Part shown: one piece after another, positions 34,744 to 42,182 of the stretch | Position numbering within the stretch: position 1 is the first letter of the stretch | Layout: each line of letters begins with the position of its first letter | NCBI RefSeq assembly: GCF_029278565.1 | Contig: NZ_CP119559.1 | Coordinates: 682,001 to 746,000 of the forward strand | DNA length: 64,000 bases | Direction of reading: 5' to 3' | From: Haloarcula halophila | GTDB lineage: Archaea > Halobacteriota > Halobacteria > Halobacteriales > Haloarculaceae | Program-made: the position numbers and the translations under genes | Notes under the pieces: model-generated | Databases searched by the model: none | Seen by the model: only the letters and a program-made list of their open reading frames with translations | Told to the model about the DNA's origin: nothing

Positions 34744-35025
34744 TCAGTGCTGCAAGCGCTCCTGACAGTTGTGACAGTAGGTGTAGTCAGTGCCGTTGGC
34801 GGAACCACAGATCCGGCACGTGACCGCCTCGACGGCCGCCTGCTCGAAGTAGGCGTTCAGTTGGCCGGTATCGGGCTGTTGCCCGCCCGAGAACTGCTCG
34901 ATCAGCGTCTCCTTGGCCGCGTAATCCAACACTCGGAACATGAGGAGGAACGAGCCGGGGACAGCGACCAGTACGCAGAGGAAGACGAACAGTCTGAACC
35001 CCAGTTCGAGCGTGGAGATCGACAC
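34744..35025 (-). CDS. Small membrane protein with zinc ribbon
   Basis: 93 residues. One N-terminal hydrophobic helix (LFVFLCVLVAVPGSFLLMF) is followed by a soluble segment and a C-terminal zinc ribbon of two Cys pairs (C-R-I-C-G ... Y-C-H-N-C). Such one-helix zinc-ribbon proteins are common and uncharacterised in haloarchaea. It diverges from the heme operon at 35123. Confidence 0.7.
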   Translation of the reverse strand: MSISTLELGFRLFVFLCVLVAVPGSFLLMFRVLDYAAKETLIEQFSGGQQPDTGQLNAYFEQAAVEAVTCRICGSANGTDYTYCHNCQERLQH

Positions 35026-35122
35026 GGTTCCTGTTAGGTCCCGAACCAGTAAAGCGCTCTGCCGCCACCCAGCGGCTGTCTCGTCCGGGCTGTTTATGTC
35101 CGCCCAGACCCGAGCCTATCGT

Positions 35123-36187
35123 ATGACAGCGGACCTCGAATCAGTCGACCGCGCGGTCCTCAACGCCTTCCAGGGGGGGTTTCCTGTCGTCGAACGCCCC
35201 TTCGAGCCGGCCGCCGACGCGCTGGCCGACCACGGCATCGACGTTACCGCCGAGGAACTCCTCGATAGGGTACAGCGACTCGACGACGACGGGGTCCTCA
35301 CCCGCTTTGGCGCACTCATCGACGCCGAGGCGATCGGCGGGACGGCGACGCTGGTGGCGACACACGCGCCGCCCGAGCGCTACGACGACCACGCGGAACT
35401 GATCAACGACCACCCGGAAGTCGCGCACAACTACGAGCGGGAACACCCGCATCTCAACATGTGGTTCGTCCTCTCGGTCGCCGACGAGGCCCGCGTCGAG
35501 GCGGTGCTGGCCGATATCGAGGCCGAGACCGGCGAGGAGACGTACAACCTCCCCAAACAACAGGAGTTCCACGTCGGCGCGAAGTTCCCCGTCGAGGGAC
35601 CACAGACCCAGGCCGTCGACTGTTCGGACGCCGGCCCGGAGGTGACGCCGACCGATCGGCGGTCGCTGACGGCCGCGGAACTGGACCTCGTGTTGGCGAT
35701 CCAGGACGGCCTGCCGATCACTGCGACGCCCTACGCCGACGTGGCCGCGGAGATCGGTGCCGAGACCGAGTGGGTCGTCGAGACGATCAAGCGGTTCGAC
35801 GAGGAGGGGAAGGTCCGGCGGGTCGGCGCGATCCCGAACCACTACGCGCTGGGCTACAGCGAGAACGGGATGACCGTCTGGGACGTTCCCGACGACGTGG
35901 TCGACGAGGTCGGGCCGGCGATCGCCGAGTTCGACTTCGTCACGCACTGCTACGAGCGACCACGCCACGAGGGGGTCTGGCCGTACAACTTCTTCGCGAT
36001 GACCCACGGACGCAGCGAGGAAGAGAGCCAGCAGCGCATCCAGCAGGTCCACGACCGGATGAGCCAGTACTGGGACGTCGGCGAGGACGACTGGGACACG
36101 CTGTTCTCGACGCGCATCCTCAAGAAGACGGGGATCAGACTGGACGAGCGGGCACGAGCCAACACCGAGGCCGCCACCGAACCGTGA
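35123..36187 (+). CDS. Siroheme decarboxylase, fused AhbA/AhbB-like (Lrp/AsnC fold)
   Basis: Converts siroheme to 12,18-didecarboxysiroheme in the alternative heme pathway of archaea. The 354 residues contain two copies of the Lrp/AsnC-like unit that make separate AhbA and AhbB in Desulfovibrio. Unit 1 (about 1-165) has a winged helix and N-Y-E-R-E-H-P-H-L-N-M-W-F-V-L. Unit 2 (about 178-350) has its own winged helix, R-R-V-G-A-I-P-N-H-Y-A-L-G-Y and C-Y-E-R-P-R. The ATG at 35123 is chosen over the far upstream frame, which overlaps the zinc-ribbon gene. It overlaps the precorrin-2 dehydrogenase start by 4 bp, and hemA follows, which strongly supports the heme assignment over a regulator role. 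Confidence 0.88.
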   Translation: MTADLESVDRAVLNAFQGGFPVVERPFEPAADALADHGIDVTAEELLDRVQRLDDDGVLTRFGALIDAEAIGGTATLVATHAPPERYDDHAELINDHPEVAHNYEREHPHLNMWFVLSVADEARVEAVLADIEAETGEETYNLPKQQEFHVGAKFPVEGPQTQAVDCSDAGPEVTPTDRRSLTAAELDLVLAIQDGLPITATPYADVAAEIGAETEWVVETIKRFDEEGKVRRVGAIPNHYALGYSENGMTVWDVPDDVVDEVGPAIAEFDFVTHCYERPRHEGVWPYNFFAMTHGRSEEESQQRIQQVHDRMSQYWDVGEDDWDTLFSTRILKKTGIRLDERARANTEAATEP

Positions 36188-36831
36188 TTCCGCTCCTGCA
36201 CGACTTCACCGACGAGACAGTCCTGGTCGTCGGCGGCGGGCCGGTCGGTGCACGGAAGGCCCGCCGGTTCGCGGCCGAGGCGACCGTCGTGGTCGTCAGT
36301 CCGGAGTTCGCCGAAAGGGAGTTCGGCGACGCCCAGCAGGTCCGTGCGGCGCCGGACGCGGACGGGATCGTGGCGTGGGTCGAACGGACCGACCCCGCAC
36401 TCGTCGTCGCCGCGACGGACGATAGCGACCTCAACGACGCGGCCGCGGCCGCGGCACGCGAGGCCGGCGCGCTCGTCAACCGGGCGGACGACCACGGCGA
36501 GCGCGCGGTCGACGACGTGGCGGTGCCGGCGACTGTCAGGGACGACCCCGTCACGCTGGCGTTCGCCACCGGTGGTCGTGCCCCCGCGCTGTCGAAGTAC
36601 CTCCGGGAGGAGTTCGAAGCCCAGTTCGGGTCGGCCGGGGCGATGGCCACGCTCGTCGGCGATCTGCGCGACGACCTCCAGTCCCAGGGGGTCGATCCCG
36701 AGCGCCGGCGTGAGATCGTCCGGACCGTTGTCAGAAACCGGGAGCTTTGGAAGGCTTTAGATAGGGGCGAACCCAATCCCGACCAAGTACTAGCAGACGT
36801 GATCGAGGATCTACCGGGTGAGACGGCGTGA
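36184..36831 (+). CDS. Precorrin-2 dehydrogenase (CysG/Met8 N-terminal type)
   Basis: NAD-dependent oxidation of precorrin-2 to sirohydrochlorin, feeding siroheme and heme. The 215 residues have a Rossmann loop (V-L-V-V-G-G-G-P-V-G-A-R-K-A), the N-R-A-D-D motif and the substrate domain start T-G-G-R-A-P-A-L-S-K-Y-L-R. It resembles the N-terminal module of CysG without the methyltransferase. Whether it also inserts iron, as Met8p does, is unknown. The GTG at 36184 overlaps the preceding stop and its own stop overlaps hemA, both by 4 bp. Confidence 0.92.
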   Translation: MIPLLHDFTDETVLVVGGGPVGARKARRFAAEATVVVVSPEFAEREFGDAQQVRAAPDADGIVAWVERTDPALVVAATDDSDLNDAAAAAAREAGALVNRADDHGERAVDDVAVPATVRDDPVTLAFATGGRAPALSKYLREEFEAQFGSAGAMATLVGDLRDDLQSQGVDPERRREIVRTVVRNRELWKALDRGEPNPDQVLADVIEDLPGETA

Positions 36832-38174
36832 GAGACCAGCACGGAGTCATCGTCGGCGTGAGCGTCTCGCACGAGCACGCGACCGTCGACCAACTAGAGA
36901 CTGCGGCCGCGGACAGCCAGCGCCACGCGGTCGAGACGCTGCTGTCCCGGCCCGGTGTCGAGGAAGCGCTCTCGCTCCAGACGTGTAACCGGACGGAGGG
37001 CTACGTCGTCGCCCCGTCACACGAGGCCGGGGTGTCGGCCCTGGAGCTGTTCACACGCGATATCGACGACGACGCGGCCGTGGTGATGGACCACGAGGAG
37101 AGCCTTCGCCACCTCCTCCGCGTCGCTGCAGGGTTGGAGTCGATCGTCCTCGGCGAGGACCAGATCCTCGGCCAACTCAGGACCGCCTACGAGGAGGCCC
37201 GCGGTGTCGGCGGTATCGGACCGGTCCTGGAAGACGGGATCACGAAGGCGATCCACGTCGGCGAACAGGCCCGCTCGGAGACGCGGATCAACGAGGGGGT
37301 CGTCTCGCTGGCCTCAGCGGCGGTCCGACTCGTCGGCTCCGATCGGGATCTCGACGGTGAGAGCGCGCTCGTGGTCGGCGCCGGCGAGATGGGGCGGCTC
37401 GCAGCGGTCGCACTCGCCGAACAGGTCGACCACGTCATCGTCGCGAACAGGACCGTTCCACACGCGGAGCATCTGGCCGACTCGATCAACACCGACGCGA
37501 GCGCGGTCGCACTGGACGCCCTCGAAGCCGCCGTCGAAGAAGCGGCCGTCGTCGTCTCCGCGACGGGGAGCAACGACAAGGTCTTCGAGACGGCGGCGTT
37601 CGAGGACGCCGGCGAGACCGCCGTCGTCGACATCGCTCAACCCCGTGACGTTCCAGCCGAGGCCGGCGATCTGGAGTCGGTGACCGTCTACGATCTGGAC
37701 GCGCTCGAATCGGTCACCGAGGAGACCCGGACACAGCGTCGCGAGGCCGCGGAGGCAGTCGAACGGCTCGTCGACGAGGAGTTCGACCACCTGCTGACCC
37801 AGTACAAGCGCAAGCGGGCCGACCGGGTCATCTCGACGATGTACGAGAGCGCCGAGCAGATCAAGGCCGCCGAACTCAACACCGCGCTCTCCGCGGCAGC
37901 GTTCGACGAGGACCAGCGCGAAGTCGTCGAGTCGATGGCCGACGCGATCGTCTCACAGTTGCTCGCCGCGCCGACCCGGAGTCTCAGAGACGCCGCCGAG
38001 GAAGACGACTGGTCGACGATCCACACCGCACTGGAACTGTTCGACCCGGATTTCGGCGGGGACGACCAGTCCGAACCGCCTGAATTCGTCGAGGAGATGA
38101 ACCCCGACGACATCCCCGAGGGGATGCGCGAGGAGATCCCCAGCGCCGTCTTAGACGAACTCGCCGACGACTGA
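36828..38174 (+). CDS. hemA: Glutamyl-tRNA reductase
   Basis: Reduces glutamyl-tRNA to glutamate-1-semialdehyde, the first step of C5 tetrapyrrole synthesis. The 448 residues carry the nucleophile Cys53 in L-Q-T-C-N-R-T-E-G-Y, the G-E-D-Q-I-L-G-Q-L motif, a Rossmann NADPH domain (G-A-G-E-M-G-R-L-A) and the C-terminal dimerisation helices. An acidic tail of about 60 residues is extra. The GTG start at 36828 overlaps the previous gene by 4 bp. It closes the three-gene heme operon; a small membrane protein follows after 4 bp. Confidence 0.96.
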   Translation: MRDQHGVIVGVSVSHEHATVDQLETAAADSQRHAVETLLSRPGVEEALSLQTCNRTEGYVVAPSHEAGVSALELFTRDIDDDAAVVMDHEESLRHLLRVAAGLESIVLGEDQILGQLRTAYEEARGVGGIGPVLEDGITKAIHVGEQARSETRINEGVVSLASAAVRLVGSDRDLDGESALVVGAGEMGRLAAVALAEQVDHVIVANRTVPHAEHLADSINTDASAVALDALEAAVEEAAVVVSATGSNDKVFETAAFEDAGETAVVDIAQPRDVPAEAGDLESVTVYDLDALESVTEETRTQRREAAEAVERLVDEEFDHLLTQYKRKRADRVISTMYESAEQIKAAELNTALSAAAFDEDQREVVESMADAIVSQLLAAPTRSLRDAAEEDDWSTIHTALELFDPDFGGDDQSEPPEFVEEMNPDDIPEGMREEIPSAVLDELADD

Positions 38175-38178
38175 GCCG

Positions 38179-38469
38179 ATGGTGAGCATCACCCCACTGG
38201 TCGTCGGTGCCGGCTTCGTCGCCGTCGCGATCGGTGGGTTACTGGAGGTGACCGGCTACGACGAGGACCGGCGCCGCGACCACCGACGGCTAGCACAGGT
38301 GTTCACCTACGGCTGTCTCCTGATGCTCGGACTCGGCGGCTTCGCGGTCTGGACCGGTGCGACGAGTGGTATCCTGCCGACGTGGGCGGTCGTCGCACTG
38401 GCCGTCGTCACGGTCGGCGTTCTGGGGACGCAGTGGAAGCTTCGACGGGCGATCGACACCAGCGGGTGA
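38179..38469 (+). CDS. Small membrane protein in the heme operon
   Basis: 96 residues with three hydrophobic segments and a charged loop (DEDRRRDHRR) between the first two. It begins 4 bp after the hemA stop, so it is probably co-transcribed. No family recognised and no conserved catalytic pattern. Confidence 0.65.
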   Translation: MVSITPLVVGAGFVAVAIGGLLEVTGYDEDRRRDHRRLAQVFTYGCLLMLGLGGFAVWTGATSGILPTWAVVALAVVTVGVLGTQWKLRRAIDTSG

Positions 38470-38510
38470 CCGGCACAACGGTTTTCGGCGTGGCACTCCA
38501 GCGTTCGCCC

Positions 38511-38789
38511 ATGGCAGACCTGCTTTCCGACGACGAGATCGAACAGCGACTCCCCGAGGGCTGGAACCGGGAGGGAGACGAGATCGTCCGTGCCTTCGAG
38601 TTCGACGGCTACCTGGACGCGTCGGGGTTTCTCGGCGCCGCTGCGGGACTGGCCGAAGACGCCTGGCACCACCCCGAGATGACGATCACGTGGGGCGAAG
38701 TGGAGGTCCGACTGACCACCCACGACGCCGGTGGGATCACCCAGAAGGATATCGACCTCGCCGAACGGTTCGACGGCATCTACGACTGA
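38511..38789 (+). CDS. Pterin-4a-carbinolamine dehydratase
   Basis: 92 residues of the PCD/DCoH family, which dehydrates 4a-hydroxytetrahydrobiopterin and related molybdopterin-like substrates. The active-site motif W-H-H-P-E-M and the conserved T-T-H-D-A-G-G-I-T-Q-K-D segment are complete. The ATG at 38511 has a GTTTTCGG box about 30 bp upstream. No aromatic hydroxylase is in the window, so its partner is unclear. It is followed after 3 bp by the next gene. Confidence 0.92.
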   Translation: MADLLSDDEIEQRLPEGWNREGDEIVRAFEFDGYLDASGFLGAAAGLAEDAWHHPEMTITWGEVEVRLTTHDAGGITQKDIDLAERFDGIYD

Positions 38790-38792
38790 GCC

Positions 38793-39182
38793 GTGCCCCC
38801 CTCGGACCCTCGTGAGGCCCCGGCATGCTACGTCTTCCGGGTGCGGTTCCGCCTCGATACGTCCGGCGGCGTGGCGACCGATCCGGAGCGGTTCGAGACG
38901 ACCGTCTTCCGGCGAGCCGACCCGCCGGGCGAGCCGGGCTGGCTGTTCTTCCGGGACAACTGCTGGCGCGGGGAACTGGCCGACAAGTCCCACTTCCGGG
39001 GCGTCGTCGAATCGGAACTGGGCGTCCCTGTCGAGTCCGTCTCGTTCAGCGAACTCCGGATCGACGAGGACGCCTTCGCAGAACTGAAGGCGGCCATCGC
39101 CGCCGATCTGGACCCGTTCAACGCGGACTCGGTCTCCGAAGTGCTCTCGAAGTATCTCGGAAGCTCGATCCGCGTAGCGTGA
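38793..39182 (+). CDS. LWR-salt family protein
   Basis: 129 residues. The pattern Y-V-F-R-V-R-F-R-L-D, then F-E-T-T-V-F-R and G-W-L-F-F-R-D-N-C-W-R-G-E matches the haloarchaeal family called LWR-salt, after L-W-R in this segment. Here the Leu is Cys. Function unknown; the restriction to halophiles suggests a salt-adapted housekeeping role. It starts with GTG 3 bp after the dehydratase stop, so the two form an operon. Confidence 0.7.
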   Translation: MPPSDPREAPACYVFRVRFRLDTSGGVATDPERFETTVFRRADPPGEPGWLFFRDNCWRGELADKSHFRGVVESELGVPVESVSFSELRIDEDAFAELKAAIAADLDPFNADSVSEVLSKYLGSSIRVA

Positions 39183-39302
39183 CACCGCCCCACAATCGAC
39201 CGGTCCCGTACCGGTTAGCGGCCAGCTAGGGCCGACGTCACCCGATCATCCGCCATAAGGCCCGAAGAGCTTTACCGGATACTCACCTACTAATTGTCCC
39301 CC

Positions 39303-39968
39303 ATGACAACCGACCACTACGACTTCTGGCTGTTCGACCTCGACGGGACGCTCGTCGACATCGAGCCGTCGTACCCGACGGCGGTGATGAGCGAAGTCGG
39401 GGATCGCCTCGGCGTCGGGTTCTCCGAGGAGGAGGCCAGAGTCCTGTGGTACGGGATCGGCGGCGCACGCGACGAGTTCCTCGCCCGAAGGGAAGTCGAT
39501 CCCGAGCGGTTCTGGGAGACGTTTCACGAGGTCGAGAACCCGACCGACCGGGCGAACGCGACGTATCTCTACGACGACGCCGAGCGGTTCCTGGCGTCGT
39601 GTGAGGTTCCGGTCGGACTGGTCACACACTGCCAGGACTACCTCACCGGCCCGGTCCTGGCGGAGTTGAACATCGCGGACTGGTTCGACACGGTGGTCTG
39701 CTGTGACGACGACATCGGCTGGAAGCCCGATCCGACGCCCGTCGAGCGGGCGATGCGGGACCTGGGGTTGGTCGACGGGACGGGGCGACCGATGACCGAC
39801 GGCGGGACCGAACCCGCCGGTGCGCTCGTCGGCGACGACCCCGACGACATCGGTGCGGCGCGCAACGCCGGCCTGGACGGCATCCACGTCCAGCGCCGGC
39901 CACCGGCGGTCGATGGCCGCTGTGTCTGGGGCGATCGGCGGGTCGACTCGTTGCTCGACCTGCGCTGA
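39303..39968 (+). CDS. HAD-superfamily hydrolase
   Basis: 221-residue phosphatase-like protein. HAD motif I is L-F-D-L-D-G-T-L-V-D, motif II G-L-V-T-H-C, motif III the Lys in I-G-W-K-P-D-P, and motif IV L-V-G-D-D-P-D-D. The helical cap lies between motifs I and II, as in phosphoglycolate-phosphatase-like members. The ATG at 39303 is preferred over a TTG at 39294. A CTTTACCGG box is about 32 bp upstream. Substrate unknown. Confidence 0.9.
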   Translation: MTTDHYDFWLFDLDGTLVDIEPSYPTAVMSEVGDRLGVGFSEEEARVLWYGIGGARDEFLARREVDPERFWETFHEVENPTDRANATYLYDDAERFLASCEVPVGLVTHCQDYLTGPVLAELNIADWFDTVVCCDDDIGWKPDPTPVERAMRDLGLVDGTGRPMTDGGTEPAGALVGDDPDDIGAARNAGLDGIHVQRRPPAVDGRCVWGDRRVDSLLDLR

Positions 39969-40898
39969 TCAGGGGAGATAGTCCCAGTTCTCGACCCGAC
40001 AGGTCTCGCCAGCGGCCGGGGGCTCGGCCCCAGCAGGAACCGTGAGCCACCCGTCGGCACGGGTGACCGTTCCCAGATCAGTTCCGGCCAGCGGCGTCGC
40101 CGTTCCGTCCTCGACGGTGACCGGAACGAAAGACTGTGCGTCACCTCGGACTGGGACGTCCTCGGCGAGGGTCGCTCTGCGTTCCGGATGTGCTGTCAAG
40201 GGGGCAGCGGCGAAGCTCTTGAGCAGCGGCCGCAACAGTTGGACCGCGGCGACGTGAGCCGGGACGGGTTCCTCGGGGAGCAACAGCACCGGGCGGTCCT
40301 CGACGATCGCCAGCCCCGTCTGGTGTCCGGGATCGAGACGGAGTTCGTCGGTCAGGACTGTCCCGAGATCGGCGACGACCTCCCGGAGAGTGTCACCGGG
40401 CGTCGTCCCCGTGACCACGAGAACGTCCCGCGTGAGGTCGCGCTGGACGGCCATCCGGAGCGCCGGCCTGTCGTCGGCGACGGGGTCGCGGTAGGTCACC
40501 TTCCCACCCCAGCGGTCGGCGTACTGTGAGAGGGTGAATCCGGCCGTCTCGACACGTTCGTCCCGCCCAGCGTCCCGCTGGACGAGTTCGTCGCCGGTCG
40601 GGACGATCCCGACCTGGGGCCGCTGATAGACGAGCAACTCGTTGACGCCGGCCGCCTTCAACAGGCCGACGTCGACGGGCCGAACCTGGTGACCGCGTTC
40701 GAACACCGTCGATTCGTGGTCGATCCCGGCCTCCGGGACTGCTTCGGCGGCCGTCGCGTCCGTCGCCAGGACCCGTCCGACGGCGACCGACAGCGGGATG
40801 CGATCGGTCCGGTCGACCGGGACGGCGTAACTACCGATCTCTCGTCGTGCCGTCTCCAGCGTGAGCGCGTCGTCGTCCGGTTCCGGGGAATGGGCCAT
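39969..40898 (-). CDS. MoeA-like protein lacking domain II and catalytic motifs
   Basis: 309 residues related to molybdopterin molybdenumtransferase (MoeA, normally about 400 residues). The N-terminal I-P-L-S-V-A-V-G-R-V-L-A-T-D, the D-V-G-L-L-K-A-A-G-V and the V-G-I-V-P-T-G-D-E-L segments are recognisable. The A-M-D-G-Y-A region and the about 100-residue domain II are missing. The family G-G-V-S-x-G-D motif reads G-T-T-P-G-D, and P-G-N-P reads P-E-E-P. A molybdenum-inserting function is therefore doubtful; a sensing or partner role is possible. It converges with the HAD gene with no gap and diverges from the GIDE gene. Confidence 0.8.
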   Translation of the reverse strand: MAHSPEPDDDALTLETARREIGSYAVPVDRTDRIPLSVAVGRVLATDATAAEAVPEAGIDHESTVFERGHQVRPVDVGLLKAAGVNELLVYQRPQVGIVPTGDELVQRDAGRDERVETAGFTLSQYADRWGGKVTYRDPVADDRPALRMAVQRDLTRDVLVVTGTTPGDTLREVVADLGTVLTDELRLDPGHQTGLAIVEDRPVLLLPEEPVPAHVAAVQLLRPLLKSFAAAPLTAHPERRATLAEDVPVRGDAQSFVPVTVEDGTATPLAGTDLGTVTRADGWLTVPAGAEPPAAGETCRVENWDYLP

Positions 40899-40987
40899 AC
40901 GGCGTCTTGGGGTCCGACCTGCAAAAGCATCCGCCGTCGACCGCGAGAGCGTGTACGCTTATCTGCCTCCACGCCGCCACTGCGTGT

Positions 40988-41764
40988 ATGGTCGTCCCGC
41001 AGTTGGTCCTCCTGGGAATCACCGCCGTCGCGGGATACTTGCTCCTTACCGGCGGTCGAGAACTGTCCACCGTCTATCATATCCTCCGGAACGATCCCGT
41101 CCCGATCAGAACGTTGGACGGGCATACGGGTCCCGTCGAGATCGAGGGGACGGCAGTCGTCGACGAAGAGTCCGGGACCGTCACGTCGCCACTAACCGGG
41201 AGTGACTGTCTCGCCTACACCTACGAGGTCCAGGAACTCCGGTCGTCGGGGAAACACTCCAACTGGGAGACGCTCGACGAGGGGATGGGTGGCGTCAACT
41301 TCCTCGTCGACGACGGTACAGACCGGGTCCGCGTCGATCCGGAGGGAGCCGACATCCGGTTCGAATCCCACTCCGTGACGGTTCCGCCCGGGACGGAACT
41401 ACCCGAAAGCCTCGCACAGTACGTCGCCGCCTCCGATGCGGTCGACGAGCAGGACGGGACGCTGAATCTAGTGGTGACGGAGCTCTCGGTCGGGAACAAA
41501 CAACGGTTCATCGAGCGCCGACTCGATCCCGGCGAACACGTCTACGTCTACGGACTCGCACGGCGTGGACCGGCCGCCGAGTGGGGGAGCAGTCTCGTGG
41601 ACGCAGTTGTCGGCGCAGGCGACGGGACGCCCGTCTTCGTCATCTCGGATACGGACGAACGTGGGACGGCCTGGCGCATCGCTCGCGATGGGTTGCTCAA
41701 AGCCGGCCTCGGTGTCGTGGGACTGGCGATCGTGGTGGGTTTCGGGATCGGAGTCCTGTTCTGA
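40988..41764 (+). CDS. GIDE-domain membrane protein (MULAN/GIDE related)
   Basis: 258 residues. An N-terminal hydrophobic segment (QLVLLGITAVAGYLLLTGG) and a C-terminal one (LGVVGLAIVVGFGIGVLF) flank a domain like the GIDE region between the helices of mitochondrial E3 ligase MULAN. Landmarks are D-G-H-T-G-P-V-E-I-E-G-T-A-V and the C-L-A-Y-T-Y-E-V-Q strand. The RING finger of the eukaryotic proteins is absent. The ATG at 40988 is supported by a GCTTATCTG box A 28 bp upstream. Hsp20 follows 43 bp downstream on the same strand. Function unknown in archaea. Confidence 0.75.
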   Translation: MVVPQLVLLGITAVAGYLLLTGGRELSTVYHILRNDPVPIRTLDGHTGPVEIEGTAVVDEESGTVTSPLTGSDCLAYTYEVQELRSSGKHSNWETLDEGMGGVNFLVDDGTDRVRVDPEGADIRFESHSVTVPPGTELPESLAQYVAASDAVDEQDGTLNLVVTELSVGNKQRFIERRLDPGEHVYVYGLARRGPAAEWGSSLVDAVVGAGDGTPVFVISDTDERGTAWRIARDGLLKAGLGVVGLAIVVGFGIGVLF

Positions 41765-41777
41765 CGGGACCGTCGGG

Positions 41778-41783
41778 TTTAAC
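41778..41783 (+). promoter_or_regulatory. Box A of the hsp20 gene
   Basis: TTTAAC (41778-41783) lies 25-30 bp before the ATG at 41808, the spacing for leaderless initiation, and just after the GIDE gene stop. Confidence 0.45.
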
Positions 41784-41807
41784 GAGGGTCGCCCCTTACC
41801 GCCGTGT

Positions 41808-42164
41808 ATGTCAGCGCTGCGTGAGGCGTTACGTGACCTCCCCGACGCCGTGTTCGCGGACGTACTCGAATCCGACGACGCGTATCTACTCGTTCTGGAC
41901 CTTCCGGGCGTCACCAGCGACACCATCGACGTCCGTGTCGAGAACGGCCGACTCGTCATCGAGGGCCAACGCAGCAAGGACGTCCCCCGGGAGTTCCGGT
42001 TCGTCGAAGAGGACCGGTCGGTGTTTCTCGACGCCGAACTCCCCATGCCACCGGACGCGACCGGGCAGGGCGCGGAGGGGACGGTTCGGAAGGGCGTCCT
42101 GGAACTCCGGCTCCCGAAGGCCACAGCCGCACCGAGTACGACGATTCCCATCGACGAGGACTGA
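41808..42164 (+). CDS. Hsp20/alpha-crystallin small heat-shock protein
   Basis: 118-residue ATP-independent chaperone of the alpha-crystallin family. The core domain includes L-V-L-D-L-P-G-V, V-E-N-G-R-L-V-I-E-G and the signature G-V-L-E-L-R-L-P-K. The N-terminal arm is short (about 22 residues). The C-terminal tail has T-I-P-I, an I-x-I-type oligomer anchor. It lies between the GIDE protein and the ABC1 kinase, which follows after 18 bp. Heat induction is likely but no specific heat-shock element is visible. Confidence 0.93.
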   Translation: MSALREALRDLPDAVFADVLESDDAYLLVLDLPGVTSDTIDVRVENGRLVIEGQRSKDVPREFRFVEEDRSVFLDAELPMPPDATGQGAEGTVRKGVLELRLPKATAAPSTTIPIDED

Positions 42165-42182
42165 TCCTGGGGTGCCCTGCTG

